DNA of 64,000 nt from JACCTU01 sp963737405 (GCA_963737405.1 CAVTSL010000011.1:62001-126000); one strand, 5' to 3'; shown: positions 10,010-18,379, counted from the first letter of the stretch. Notes: a model not told the origin generated them from the sequence alone. A program made the numbers and translations.

Positions 10010-11238
10010 CGGCGGTGACGAAGCGTATGCGGTCCGCCGCGGCGGCGGCTCGCTCGAGCGCCTCCTCGCGCGTGTCGCCGACCGCCTGCACCGCACCGGC
10101 GCGGTCGCTGCCGACGCGAAGCTCGCCGAAGCGCCAGCCCGGCGTGCGGTAGATGCGCACGCGAAGGACGCCGTCCATGCGGGCGGCCTCTTCGGCTCCC
10201 TCGACCGACGTGAGCGCGCCCGGGCGGCGCCGTCAGGAAGCGCGTGACCGCACCGCCGACGGGGTCGAGCGGCGCGAGCACCTGGCGCGGGATCGCCTCG
10301 CCGAGCGCGCCAGCGAGCGCGAGCTCGTTCAGGTCGACGCCGAGCGCGGCCTCGCAGAGCTCGGCGTCGTGGCCGCCGCCGAGCCGAGCGGCGAGCTCGA
10401 CGACCTTCGCGCCGGCGAGCCCGACGACGACCTGCGTGTACGTCGGCCCGTTCTCGATCCCGAGCGCGGCGGCCGCCTCGCGCGCCGCCTCGACGGCCGC
10501 GCCGACGTGCGCGGACGAGAGCGCGCTCGGCCAGACGTGTGCGAGCGCGACGCCGAACGCCGGCGGCTCCGCGCGGACGCGGTCGGTCACGGTCAGCGGG
10601 TAGAAGCGCCCGTCGAGCGAGAACGCGTTGACGGTGACCTCCTGCCCGTCGATCAGCTCCTCGACGAGGCAGGCGTTCGACCGGGATGCCTCGAGCGCGG
10701 CGTCGACGGCGGCGGTGAGCCCCGATTCGTCGCGGACGAGCGCGAGCCCACGCTGGCCCTGGCGGTCGGGCGCCTTCACGACGCACGGAAACCCGAGCCG
10801 TTCGACCGCGGTGCGCGCCTCGCCGAGGCTCTTGCAGAGCTCCGTCTGCGGCTGAGGCACTCCCGCCTCGGCGAAGCGCTCGCGCTGACGGACCTTCGAG
10901 GTCGTCAGCTGCGCGACCTCCGGCGTGAGCGGATGCGGGAGCGCGAGCCGCTTCGCGACGCGCGCGGCCACCGCGACGGGCCAGTCGATCCCCGGCGCGA
11001 TCACGCCGTTGACCCGCTCGGCCTCGGCGAGCCGTTCGATGCCCGGCTCGTCCTCGGTCGAGATGATCGCCCTGCGGTCGGCGAGCGGGAATCCCGGCGC
11101 GGCGGGATCGCGGTCGACCGCGATCACGAAGAGGTCGAGCGCACGGGCCGCCTCGAGCAGCCCGAGCTGCGCCGCGCCGGCGCCTAGGACGAGGAGGCGC
11201 CTGCGACGCCGCTCGGGCGAGCCAGAACCTCTCTCCAC
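9984..11238 (-). CDS. ATP-grasp family ligase (apparent frameshift near 10216)
   Basis: The reading frame from GTG 11238 (LLVLGAGAAQLGLLEAARAL, pre-ATP-grasp Rossmann loop) carries FPCVVKAPDRQGQRGLALV and VVELAARLGGGHDAEL, the carbamoyl-phosphate-synthase-like ATP-grasp signatures. Near 10216 the frame shifts to LTSVEGAEEAARMDGVLRV and ends at 9984 with a small C-terminal domain, the usual end of this family. A GC unit restored in GGGCGCGCTC repairs the frame (PGRALTSVEG). The start overlaps the SDR gene by 55 bases because no later start codon exists before the first conserved strand. Likely ligates a carboxylate to an amine; substrate unknown. Confidence 0.75.
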
Positions 11239-12188
11239 CAGGCCTCGTTCTCGCGGTACCAGTCGATCGTGCGCGCGAGCCCCTCGTCGAAGGACGTGCG
11301 CGGGCGGAAGCCCGTCAGCCGCTCCATCTTCTCGGTCGACCCGATGTGCCGGTCGACCTGGCCGAGCCGCTCGGGCACGTGGGTCGTCAGGTCGTGCGGC
11401 TTGTCGAGCGCGTCGAGCACGCGCGCCGCGATCTGCGACACGGAGATGTCGACGCCGGTCGCGACGTTCAGCACCTCGCCTGCGACGTTCTCGAGCGGCG
11501 CGGCGATGATCGCCTCGATCGCCTCGCCCGTGTCGTCGACGTAGAGCCAGTCGCGCGAGGCGTGGCCGTCGCCGTGGATCGTCAGCGGGGCGTCCTGCAG
11601 CGCCTGCGTGATGAAGCGCGGGATCACCTTCTCGGGATGCTGCCGCGGCCCGTAGTTGTTGAACGGGCGGACGATCGTGATCGGCAGGCCGTAGGTGACG
11701 TGGTACGAGTACGCGAGCCGGTCGCCGCCCGCCTTCGTCGCCGCGTACGGCGAGCGCGGGTTGAGCGGGTGCTCCTCGTCCATCGGGTCCGACTCCGCCG
11801 TGCCGTAGACCTCGCTCGACGAGATGAGGATGAAGCGCTCGACGGGTGCGCGGCGGATCGCGTCGAGCAGGATCTGGGTGCCTTCGACGTTCGTCGTCAC
11901 GAACTCCGAGCCGCCCTCCTCGATCGACTTCTCGACGTGCGACTCGGCGGCGGCGTTGACGATCACGTCGACGTTCGCGACGACCTCGGCGACGAGGTCG
12001 GCGTTGCGGATGTCGCCGTGCACGAACGAGAGGCGCTCGTGGGCCATCACGTCCTGCAGGTTCGCCGGGTTGCCCGCGTACGTCAGCGCGTCGAGCGAGA
12101 CGACCTCGTACGGCGTCGCCCGCAGGAGGTGATGGATGAAGTTGGCGGCGATGAACCCGGCGCCGCCGGTGACGAGAACGCGCTTCAC
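11184..12188 (-). CDS. NAD-dependent nucleotide-sugar 4,6-dehydratase/epimerase (SDR, RmlB/LegB-like)
   Basis: 334 aa. The N-terminal Rossmann motif TGGAGFIAANFI binds NAD, and the YxxxK pair is in SPYAATKAGGDRLAY. The active-site strand reads ISSSEVYGTA: dTDP-glucose 4,6-dehydratases have Thr-Asp-Glu there, while here it is Ser-Ser-Glu as in LegB-like and decarboxylase-type enzymes. I therefore do not call it rfbB. HGDGHASRDWLYVDD is the standard extended-SDR substrate loop. It probably provides a 4-keto-6-deoxy or epimerised sugar for the aminotransferase downstream. Start is GTG 12188. Confidence 0.85.
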   Translation of the reverse strand: MKRVLVTGGAGFIAANFIHHLLRATPYEVVSLDALTYAGNPANLQDVMAHERLSFVHGDIRNADLVAEVVANVDVIVNAAAESHVEKSIEEGGSEFVTTNVEGTQILLDAIRRAPVERFILISSSEVYGTAESDPMDEEHPLNPRSPYAATKAGGDRLAYSYHVTYGLPITIVRPFNNYGPRQHPEKVIPRFITQALQDAPLTIHGDGHASRDWLYVDDTGEAIEAIIAAPLENVAGEVLNVATGVDISVSQIAARVLDALDKPHDLTTHVPERLGQVDRHIGSTEKMERLTGFRPRTSFDEGLARTIDWYRENEAWWREVLARPSGVAGASSS

Positions 12189-12228
12189 GGGCTGCTTTGT
12201 ACCTGTTCCCGGCGGGCGCCGAACCTGT

Positions 12229-13197
12229 CTACAGCTCGCGCTCGATCGTGTAGAGCGGGCGCCCGCTCACGTCCCGCTGGATCCGCGCGAGGTACTCGCC
12301 CACGAGCGCGAGGATGAAGCCCTGGATCCCGAGGACGAAGAGCACGGCGACGCCGCCGAGGAGCGGCCCCGGGAAGTTCTCGCGGTCGACCCACCACCAG
12401 ATGCCGTAGATCCCGAGGGCGAGCGCGAGGAACGTGCAGACGACGCCGAGCGCGATCCCGATCCACTGGATCGGCTGCGGCCAGAACCCCGCGAGCACGT
12501 GCAGCGCGAGGCCGGTCAACCGAAGCGGCGAGTAGCGCGAGCGGCCCTCGCGCGGCGCGTGCGCGACGTCGACCTCGACCACGCTCGCACCGCCGGAGAG
12601 GATCAGCGCCTTCGTGAACTTCTGCTTGCCGATCGCGCCGAGCATCGGCTCGACCGCCGAGCGGCGGTACGCGTTGAACGCACAGCCGAAGTCGGTGATG
12701 TCCACGCGCGTGAAGCGCCGGAGCATGCCGTTGATCATCCGGCTCGGCAGCGTCCGCCCCCACGAGTCGTGCCGCGACGCGCGGCGCCCGCTCGCGACGT
12801 CGGACCCGTTCTCGACCGCACGCACGAGCTTCGGAATGTCCTCGGGCGCGTTCTGCAGGTCGCCGTCCATCGTCACGAGGATCTCGCCGCGCGCCCGCAC
12901 GAGGCCGGCGTGCATCGCCGGATGCTGGCCGAAGTTCCGCTTGAAGCGGACGACCCGCACGCGCGGATCGGCATCGTGCAGGCGCTCGAGCACCGCGAAC
13001 GTCCCGTCGCTCGATCCGTCGTCGACGAAGATCAACTCGAACGAGACGCCGTCCGCCTCGAGCGTCTCGATCGTGCGCCGGTACAACTCGTCGACGCTCG
13101 CTTCCTCGTTGTAGATCGGCACGACGAGCGAGACGTGTGGCGCGGCCTCGAGCTCGGCGTCCGCCGAAGGAACCGCCAGCACCTCGGGTTCGGCCAT
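12229..13197 (-). CDS. Polyprenyl-phosphate glycosyltransferase (GT2, GtrB/DPM1-like)
   Basis: 322 aa. GT-A motifs: VSLVVPIYNEEASVDELYR, FVDDGSSDGTFAVLE, and the metal site VTMDGDLQNAPEDI. NFGQHPAMHAGL is characteristic of bactoprenol/dolichol-phosphate glycosyltransferases. Two transmembrane helices close the protein (about residues 235-290), followed by VGEYLARIQRDVSGRPLY. It should load a sugar onto undecaprenyl phosphate at the cytoplasmic face for later transfer by GT-C enzymes such as the one at 5169-7075. The ATG at 13197 is 10 bases after a TAGGCT hexamer and no Shine-Dalgarno is visible, so a leaderless start is likely. Confidence 0.92.
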   Translation of the reverse strand: MAEPEVLAVPSADAELEAAPHVSLVVPIYNEEASVDELYRRTIETLEADGVSFELIFVDDGSSDGTFAVLERLHDADPRVRVVRFKRNFGQHPAMHAGLVRARGEILVTMDGDLQNAPEDIPKLVRAVENGSDVASGRRASRHDSWGRTLPSRMINGMLRRFTRVDITDFGCAFNAYRRSAVEPMLGAIGKQKFTKALILSGGASVVEVDVAHAPREGRSRYSPLRLTGLALHVLAGFWPQPIQWIGIALGVVCTFLALALGIYGIWWWVDRENFPGPLLGGVAVLFVLGIQGFILALVGEYLARIQRDVSGRPLYTIEREL

Positions 13198-13207
13198 CGT
13201 CGGGCGG

Positions 13208-13217
13208 AGCCTACACT
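13208..13217. promoter_or_regulatory. Overlapping divergent -10 elements (TAGGCT minus, TACACT plus)
   Basis: Minus strand TAGGCT (13208-13213) lies 10 bases before the ATG of the GT2 gene; plus strand TACACT (13212-13217) lies 8 bases before the GTG of the DUF402 gene. The two hexamers share two bases, so both promoters sit in the 28-base gap and cannot fire together. Neither gene has a Shine-Dalgarno. Confidence 0.45.
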
Positions 13218-13225
13218 CACGCCCC

Positions 13226-13777
13226 GTGGCCGAGTCGTTCGCGCCCGGGCACCCGATCGTCGTCCGTCACACGCGTGGCGACCGCACGTTCCTCGTCTGG
13301 TCCGCGAACGTCGTGTCGGACACCGAGGAGCTGCTCGCGCTCTGGATCCCCGCAGGCGCGCCGTGCCTTCGGCCGGCGGTGCGCGACGAGCTGCCCTACG
13401 AGCAGGAGCTCGTCGAGCGCCCGTGGCAGGCGCCGGGCGTGCTCCAGCTCTGGCCCGCCGGCGCGGCGCACGCGATCTGGCTGCTCGGCGAGGCCTGGTA
13501 CGTGAACCTCCAGGAGCCGTTCAGACGGACCGCGCTCGGCTTCGACACGGCCGATCAGCTGCTCGACCTCGTCCGGACGCGCGACGGCGAGTGGCGCTGG
13601 AAGGACGAGCACGAGCTCGCGAGCGCGGTCGAAGAGGGATTCGTCTCGGCAGACGAAGCGGCCGCGATCTACGCCGAGGCCCGGCGCGTGATCGCGGCCG
13701 ATCCGTTTCCGACGGGGTGGGAGGCCTGGGAGCCGGACCCGAGCTGGCCGCTCCCAGGCCTGCCGCCGTCTCTCTAG
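13226..13777 (+). CDS. DUF402 domain protein
   Basis: 183 aa, start GTG. The DUF402 signature is visible around LQLWPAGAAHAIWLLGEAWYVNLQEPFRRTALGF (here shortened as LLGEAWYVNLQEPF), followed by DTADQLLDLV and WRWKDEHELASAVEEG. DUF402 proteins form a beta-barrel seen in nucleoside diphosphate/triphosphate hydrolases of Gram-positive bacteria and in RNase-like proteins; no reaction can be assigned here. Cytosolic, no signal peptide. It is divergent from the GT2 gene and its TAG stop is the same CTAG as that of the convergent MFS gene. Confidence 0.8.
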   Translation: MAESFAPGHPIVVRHTRGDRTFLVWSANVVSDTEELLALWIPAGAPCLRPAVRDELPYEQELVERPWQAPGVLQLWPAGAAHAIWLLGEAWYVNLQEPFRRTALGFDTADQLLDLVRTRDGEWRWKDEHELASAVEEGFVSADEAAAIYAEARRVIAADPFPTGWEAWEPDPSWPLPGLPPSL

Positions 13778-15192
13778 GCGGCCTCCAGCGCAGGCTCGCC
13801 GACCTGCTCGGCCTGCTTGCGGCCGGGGATCGCGAGCGCCGAGACCGCGCCGGCAGCGACGACGACCGCGCCGACCCAGGTCGCGACGACGAGGCCGTCG
13901 TTGAACGTCTCCGCCGACTCGTACCCGCCGTAGCGCGAGAACACCGACGCGAGCACCGCGACGCCGAGCACGCCGCCGACCTCGCGCACCGCGTTGTTCG
14001 CGCCGGACGCCTTGCCCTCCTCGGCGGGCCTCACCGCGCTGAGGATGACGTACGCCATCGGCGCGAAGAACAGCCCCATCCCGATGCCCGAGACGATGAA
14101 CGGGCCGACGAGCGACGCGTAGCCAACCGTCGCAGTCGAGACCGCGGCGATCCAGGCGAGGCCGACCGCCTGCAAACCGAGCCCGGCCGCGAGGATCGGG
14201 CGGGCGCCGATGCGTTCGGAGAGCGCTCCGGCGATCGGCGCGACGATCATCGGCATCGCCGTCCAGGGGAGGACGCGCAGGCCCGCCTCGAGCGGCGAGT
14301 AGCCCTGCGCCGTCTGGAAGAACTGCGTCAGCAGGAAGATCGAGCCGAACATCCCGAACGACATCGCGAGCGACGCGCCGTTCGCGGCGGAGAAGCCGCG
14401 GTTGCGGAAGAAGCGCATCGGCAGCATCGGCTGCTCGGTGCGGAGCTCCCACATGACGAACCCGACGAGCAGCGCGACGCCGGCGGCGAGCGACGCGACG
14501 ATCGACGGGCTCGTCCAGCCGTCCGCGTTCCCGTTCACGAGACCCCAGACGATGCCGAGCAGTCCGCCGCTCGCGAGCGCGAGGCCGGGCAGGTCGAGCG
14601 CCTTGTCCGGGCCGAAGCTCTCGCGGAGGCGCGCGATCGCCAGCGGCACGAGCAGCAGCCCGACCGGCACGTTGAGCCAGAAGATCCACTGCCACGAGAT
14701 GCCCTCGATCACCGCGCCGCCGACGAGCGGGCCGCTCGCCACCGCGATTCCGCCGATCGCGCCCCAGATCCCGAGCGCGACCCCGCGCCGCTCCGCGGGG
14801 AACGCCGCCGACAGGAGCGTCAGCGTCAGCGGCATCACGAGTGCGCCGCCGACGCCCTGAACGGCGCGCGCCGCGATGAGCGCGCCCATCGAGGGCGCAA
14901 GCGCGGCGGCCGCCGAGGCGGCGGTGAAGATCCCGAGCCCGAGCGCGAACATGCGCTTGCGGCCGAACCGGTCGCCGAGCGCTGCGCCCGTGAGCAGGAA
15001 GACGGCGAACGTGAGCGTGTACGCGTTCACCGTCCATTCGAGCTCCTCGATCGACGCGCCGAGGTCGACGCGGATGACCGGGAGTGCGGTCGAGACGACG
15101 AGGTTGTCGAGCACGACCATGAAGAGTGCGATCGACGTGATCGCCAGCGTCCAGAGCGTTCGTGCGCGTGACACCGGTGCCTCGCTTTCCAT
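13774..15192 (-). CDS. MFS multidrug efflux transporter, DHA2 (EmrB/QacA) type, 14 TM
   Basis: 472 aa from ATG 15192. DHA2 motifs: LDNLVVSTALPVIRVDL near the N-terminus (motif D1), TGAALGDRFGRKRMFALG (motif A), and AVQGVGGALVMPLTLTLL (motif C-like). About 14 hydrophobic helices are expected from the length. It should export drugs or lipophilic compounds by proton antiport. The tetR gene immediately upstream on the same strand and the operator-like inverted repeat just before the start suggest TetR repression. A TTG at 15216 would also be in frame but would put that inverted repeat inside the coding sequence. The pair looks like an insertion in the glycan locus. Confidence 0.9.
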   Translation of the reverse strand: MESEAPVSRARTLWTLAITSIALFMVVLDNLVVSTALPVIRVDLGASIEELEWTVNAYTLTFAVFLLTGAALGDRFGRKRMFALGLGIFTAASAAAALAPSMGALIAARAVQGVGGALVMPLTLTLLSAAFPAERRGVALGIWGAIGGIAVASGPLVGGAVIEGISWQWIFWLNVPVGLLLVPLAIARLRESFGPDKALDLPGLALASGGLLGIVWGLVNGNADGWTSPSIVASLAAGVALLVGFVMWELRTEQPMLPMRFFRNRGFSAANGASLAMSFGMFGSIFLLTQFFQTAQGYSPLEAGLRVLPWTAMPMIVAPIAGALSERIGARPILAAGLGLQAVGLAWIAAVSTATVGYASLVGPFIVSGIGMGLFFAPMAYVILSAVRPAEEGKASGANNAVREVGGVLGVAVLASVFSRYGGYESAETFNDGLVVATWVGAVVVAAGAVSALAIPGRKQAEQVGEPALEAA

Positions 15193-15195
15193 GGT

Positions 15196-15211
15196 GTGAG
15201 TAGTCACTATC
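15196..15211. promoter_or_regulatory. Second TetR operator candidate before the MFS gene
   Basis: GTGAGTAGTCACTATC matches 11 of 16 positions of the perfect palindrome before tetR (GTAAGTGATCACTTAC). It starts 4 bases upstream of the MFS ATG, where repressor binding would block the promoter or start. Confidence 0.45.
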
Positions 15212-15241
15212 TTCAAGACGAAAAAGAGAGCCCGTTCTTCC

Positions 15242-15793
15242 CTAGTGGCCGTCCCGGCAGCCCTCGAGCAGGCGCTGCGCCCACGGCTCGTCCGAGTTGA
15301 GGAGATCCATCGCGGCGACGACGTTCAGCAGCATTCCGTAGGCGAAGAAGCGGCTGACCTCCGCCGGCGGCAGCCCCGAGACCCGCTCGGTCCAGCTGAA
15401 GAGGTCGCCGTAGCCCTCGCGGACGACCGCGCGGATCTCCGGGTCGTCGCAGGAGGCATAGGCCTGCATCTGCGCCATCAGCCGGCTGCGGTCGGCCAGG
15501 AGCCCCATGTACGACTCACCCATCGCCTCCAGCGCCTCCTCGCCGCGCTTCCCCTCGGCCGCCCGCATGAACGTCTCGAGGGTCTCGCGGAAGCAGCGCC
15601 GGACGCTCGCGAGGAAGAGCTCCTTCTTCGTCCCGAAGAGCCGGAAGAGGTACGGCTGCGAGATCCCGGCCGCCTCGGCGATCGTCTCCGTCGACGTCCC
15701 GTGGTAGCCGGTCGACGCGAACTCGTCCCGCGCGGCCTCGAGGATCGCCTCGCGGCGCTCGTCGGCGGTCATGCGGGTCGCGGTCGGGCTCAT
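15242..15793 (-). CDS. TetR family transcriptional repressor
   Basis: 183 aa. The N-terminal helix-turn-helix is clear: REAILEAARDEFASTGYHG then TIAEAAGISQPYLFRLFGTKKELFLA (residues about 15-60). The C-terminal ligand-binding half (TetR_C-like) contains FFAYGMLLNVVAAMDLL. It probably represses itself and the efflux pump downstream (49-base gap) until a drug ligand binds. Its promoter holds TACTCT 8 bases before the ATG and an adjoining perfect 16-base palindrome, so it is probably autoregulated and leaderless. Confidence 0.92.
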   Translation of the reverse strand: MSPTATRMTADERREAILEAARDEFASTGYHGTSTETIAEAAGISQPYLFRLFGTKKELFLASVRRCFRETLETFMRAAEGKRGEEALEAMGESYMGLLADRSRLMAQMQAYASCDDPEIRAVVREGYGDLFSWTERVSGLPPAEVSRFFAYGMLLNVVAAMDLLNSDEPWAQRLLEGCRDGH

Positions 15794-15801
15794 GCCCAGA
15801 G

Positions 15802-15820
15802 AGAGTAAGTGATCACTTAC
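15802..15820 (-). promoter_or_regulatory. tetR promoter -10 (TACTCT) and perfect 16-bp operator palindrome
   Basis: GTAAGTGATCACTTAC at 15805-15820 is a perfect palindrome ending 11 bases before the tetR ATG and overlapping by three bases the minus-strand TACTCT hexamer (15802-15807). The stop codon of the upstream epimerase gene (15813-15815) lies inside the palindrome. The position suits a TetR operator. Confidence 0.7.
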
Positions 15821-16787
15821 TTCCTGTCAAGAGCCTGCTGCGGTACCAGGCGACCGTCCGGCCGAGACCCTCGTCGAGCTCGACGGCCGCCTCGAACCCG
15901 AGCAGTTCGCGCGCCTTGTCGACGTTCGGGATCCGCAGCTCGACGTCGGTGTAGTGCAGCGGCCGGAAGACGATCTCGCCCGGGCATCCGGTCAGCCGCT
16001 TGATGCGCTGCGCGAGGTCGTAGATCGTGACCGCCGAGCGCGCGTTCCCGATGTTGAAGCTCTCGCCGACCGCGTTCGGGTGCTCGAGCGCGAGCAGCGT
16101 GCCGTTCACCATGTCGTCGACGTAGCACCAGGCGCGGATCTGCGACCCGTCACCGTGGATCGTCAGGTCCTCCTCGGCGAGCGCCGACTCGATGAACGCG
16201 CGGATGGCGCCGCCGCCGATCTGGCCGGGGCCGAAGACGTTGAACGGGCGCACCGACGTCGTCGGCAGCCCGAGCTCGGCGTGGTACGCGTGGGCCATGT
16301 GCTCGCCTGCGAGCTTCGAGACCGCGTAGGTCCAGCGCGCTTCGCCGACGGAGCCCGTCACGGTCGCGCTCGTCTCGGCGACGCGGAACGCCTGCGAGCC
16401 GAAGACCTCGCTCGTCGAGAAGTCGACGAGGCGCTCGAGCGTGTCGATGGTGGCGAGCCCGGCCTCGAGCACGTTGTACGTCCCGATCACGTTCACGCGC
16501 ATCGTGCGAACCGGGCTCTGCAGCACCGTGTCGACGCCCGCGATGCCAGCGCAGTGGACGATGTGGGTCGCGCCGCGCGCGAGCTCGCGAATCAGGTCGG
16601 CGTCGAGGACGTCGCCCTGCTGCAGCGTGAAGTTCGGATGGTCGGCGAGCTCGGTCTGCGACAGCGCGTCGCGGTGGAGGTTGTCGACCGCGACGATCTC
16701 GTTGCGATCGACGAGCTCGCGCGCGAGCGTCGTGCCGATGAAGCCCGCGCCGCCCGTGATCAGGACGCGTTTGCCTTCGAGCGCCAC
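15813..16787 (-). CDS. NAD-dependent epimerase/dehydratase (extended SDR)
   Basis: 324 aa. NAD-binding TGGAGFIGTTLARELV at residues about 11-26, catalytic Ser in FSTSEVFGSQAF and the Tyr-Lys pair in WTYAVSKLAGEHMAH, then RPFNVFGPGQIGGGAIR and HGDGSQIRAWCYVDD, all as in UDP-sugar epimerases and decarboxylases. Substrate not decidable from the sequence. It has its own leaderless-type promoter (TAGACT, 6 bases before GTG 16787), is divergent from the inhibitor-like gene, and is followed directly by tetR, whose operator contains its stop codon. Confidence 0.88.
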   Translation of the reverse strand: MALEGKRVLITGGAGFIGTTLARELVDRNEIVAVDNLHRDALSQTELADHPNFTLQQGDVLDADLIRELARGATHIVHCAGIAGVDTVLQSPVRTMRVNVIGTYNVLEAGLATIDTLERLVDFSTSEVFGSQAFRVAETSATVTGSVGEARWTYAVSKLAGEHMAHAYHAELGLPTTSVRPFNVFGPGQIGGGAIRAFIESALAEEDLTIHGDGSQIRAWCYVDDMVNGTLLALEHPNAVGESFNIGNARSAVTIYDLAQRIKRLTGCPGEIVFRPLHYTDVELRIPNVDKARELLGFEAAVELDEGLGRTVAWYRSRLLTGSK

Positions 16788-16793
16788 CGCGCG

Positions 16794-16812
16794 AGTCTAG
16801 CCTGGGTACCCT
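16794..16812. promoter_or_regulatory. Divergent leaderless-type promoters (TAGACT minus, TACCCT plus)
   Basis: Minus strand TAGACT (16794-16799) ends 6 bases before the epimerase GTG; plus strand TACCCT (16807-16812) ends 7 bases before the ATG of the inhibitor-like gene. The whole intergenic region is 32 bases, with no Shine-Dalgarno on either side. Confidence 0.45.
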
Positions 16813-16819
16813 CCGGATC

Positions 16820-17158
16820 ATGTCGGCGCTCGCGGCCGCACTCACGGCTCTGACGATCACGATCTGGCCGCAGGGCATGGACGGGGCGTCTCAGCGCTCG
16901 ACGCTTCGCTGCGGACCGCCCGGCGGCTCCCACCCCTCGCGCACCGCTGCCTGCACGAAGCTGCTCGCGACGCCGAACCCGTTCCGGCCGGTGCCGAGGG
17001 GCTCGGTGTGCACCGAGATCTTCGGCGGCCCCGACGTCGCGATCGTGACCGGACGATTCCGAGGCGCGCGCGTCTGGGCGAAGTTCCAGCTCCGGAACGG
17101 CTGCGAGATCTCCCGCTGGAAGCGGGTCGTGCCGCTCCTGCCGTCCCTGGACGCGTAG
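16820..17158 (+). CDS. Subtilisin-inhibitor-like protein (SSI family)
   Basis: 112 aa. The fold of Streptomyces subtilisin inhibitors is recognisable: four cysteines in the right order (RCGPPGGSHP, TAACTKLL, GSVCTEIFGGPDVAIV, NGCEISRW), the GGSHP turn, and the closing RW..VVPLLPSL segment. The family makes two disulfides and blocks secreted serine proteases through a loop just after the third cysteine. The usual 25-30 residue signal peptide is nearly absent: the first SSI strand (LTITIW) begins at about residue 10. Either the start lies elsewhere or export is unusual. Expressed from its own leaderless-type promoter, divergent from the epimerase gene; its TAG stop forms part of the next promoter. 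Confidence 0.75.
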   Translation: MSALAAALTALTITIWPQGMDGASQRSTLRCGPPGGSHPSRTAACTKLLATPNPFRPVPRGSVCTEIFGGPDVAIVTGRFRGARVWAKFQLRNGCEISRWKRVVPLLPSLDA

Positions 17159-17161
17159 CGT
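17156..17161 (+). promoter_or_regulatory. Candidate -10 element (TAGCGT) for the ATP-grasp gene
   Basis: TAGCGT lies 9 bases before GTG 17171 and includes the TAG stop of the inhibitor-like gene. TANNNT at this distance suggests a leaderless transcript. Confidence 0.35.
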
Positions 17162-17170
17162 TTCGCCGTC

Positions 17171-18379
17171 GTGAAGACGGTCCTCTTCGTCGGCGCCGGC
17201 CGGCACCAGCGCCGCGCGATCGCGCAGGCCCGCGCCCGCGGCCTGCGCGTCGTCGCGGTCGACCGCAATCCGGACGCGCCGGGGCTCGCGGAGGCGGATG
17301 TCGCGGAGGTCGTGGACTTCAGCGACGTCGCGGCCGTCGTCGAGGTCGGGCGCCGCCACGGCGTCGACGGCGTGCTGACGATCTCGGCAGATCGCGCCGT
17401 GCCGGTCGTCGCGGCGGTCGCGGAGGCGCTCGGCCTGCCGGGGATCGGCACCGAGACCGCATACGTGATGACGCAGAAGATCGCGATGCGGCGGGTGCTC
17501 GCCGAGGCGGGCGTCCCGCAGCCGCGGTTCGCCGCCGTGCGGAACGTGCACGAAGGCTACGCCGCGCTCGAGCGCGTCGGGCTGCCGGCGGTCCTCAAGC
17601 CCGCGGACTCGGGCGGACAGCGAGGCGTCTTCCGCCTCGAGTCGGCGGACGACCTCGAGCGTCACCTGCACGTCGCGCTCGCCGAGTCGCCGACCGACGA
17701 GGCGATCGTCGAGGAGTACGTCGAGGCGCTCGAGCTGAACGGGCTCGTCGTCGTCCGCGACGGCGTCGCGTTCCCGCTCACGCTCTCCGACCGCCTGCGC
17801 CCGCCGGGCGTCGGCTTCGGCGTCGGCTGGATCCACGTCTACCCGGCGACGATCTTCGGCGACCAGCTCGAGGAGGCGGAGCGCGTCGCGGTGCACGCGG
17901 TCCACGCGCTCGGGCTCGAAAACGGGATCGCCTTTCCGCAGCTCCTCGCGACCGACGACGGGCGGGTGCTCGTGATCGAGGTCGCCGCGCGCATCCCCGG
18001 AGGCCAGATGGCGGACCTGGCGCGGCACGCGACCGGCGTCGACCTCGTCGAGGTCGCGCTCCGGCAGGCGCTCGGCGAGGAGGTCCCGGACGAGCTCGTG
18101 CAGCCTGCCTTCAAGCAGCCGCTCGCGATCCGCTTCCTCACCGCGTCGCCGGGCCCGCTGCCGACCGGCACCGTGACGTCGATCGGCACGCTCGACAAGG
18201 TGCTCGCGTTTCCGGGCGTCGTGCAGGCCGACCTCTACCTGACCGAAGGCGAGACGATCCGGCCCGTCCGGCTCGACGGCGACCGGCGCGGCTATGTGAT
18301 CGCGGTCGCCGACACGAACCTCGAGGCACTCGAGCGGGCCGAGGCGGCGGCGAAGCTCGTCGACGTGGAGGTCGCGTGA
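17171..18379 (+). CDS. ATP-grasp family ligase
   Basis: 402 aa. The N-terminal domain starts VLFVGAGRHQRRAIAQAR; the ATP-grasp core has VGLPAVLKPADSGGQRGVFRL (phosphate loop), IVEEYVEALELNGLVVV and the metal-binding VLVIEVAARIPGGQMADL. The C-terminal domain (FLTASPGPLPTG) resembles the end of the ligase at 9984-11238, so the two are paralogues of the carbamoyl-phosphate-synthase-L-like group that adds a carboxylate to an amine. It is first in an operon with the deacetylase-like gene (GTGA overlap) and another ATP-grasp gene, which suggests that a sugar is N-deacetylated and then re-acylated (inference). Confidence 0.87.
   Translation: MKTVLFVGAGRHQRRAIAQARARGLRVVAVDRNPDAPGLAEADVAEVVDFSDVAAVVEVGRRHGVDGVLTISADRAVPVVAAVAEALGLPGIGTETAYVMTQKIAMRRVLAEAGVPQPRFAAVRNVHEGYAALERVGLPAVLKPADSGGQRGVFRLESADDLERHLHVALAESPTDEAIVEEYVEALELNGLVVVRDGVAFPLTLSDRLRPPGVGFGVGWIHVYPATIFGDQLEEAERVAVHAVHALGLENGIAFPQLLATDDGRVLVIEVAARIPGGQMADLARHATGVDLVEVALRQALGEEVPDELVQPAFKQPLAIRFLTASPGPLPTGTVTSIGTLDKVLAFPGVVQADLYLTEGETIRPVRLDGDRRGYVIAVADTNLEALERAEAAAKLVDVEVA

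Noticed and set aside
11184..12188. Naming the SDR gene rfbB
   Set aside because: The catalytic Thr-Asp-Glu triad is Ser-Ser-Glu.
12136..15171. Very long plus-strand open frame (1011 codons) over the glycosyltransferase and MFS genes
   Set aside because: Composition is dominated by Arg, Ala, Asp and His with no fold signature; it is a shadow of GC-rich minus-strand genes whose products have clear motifs.
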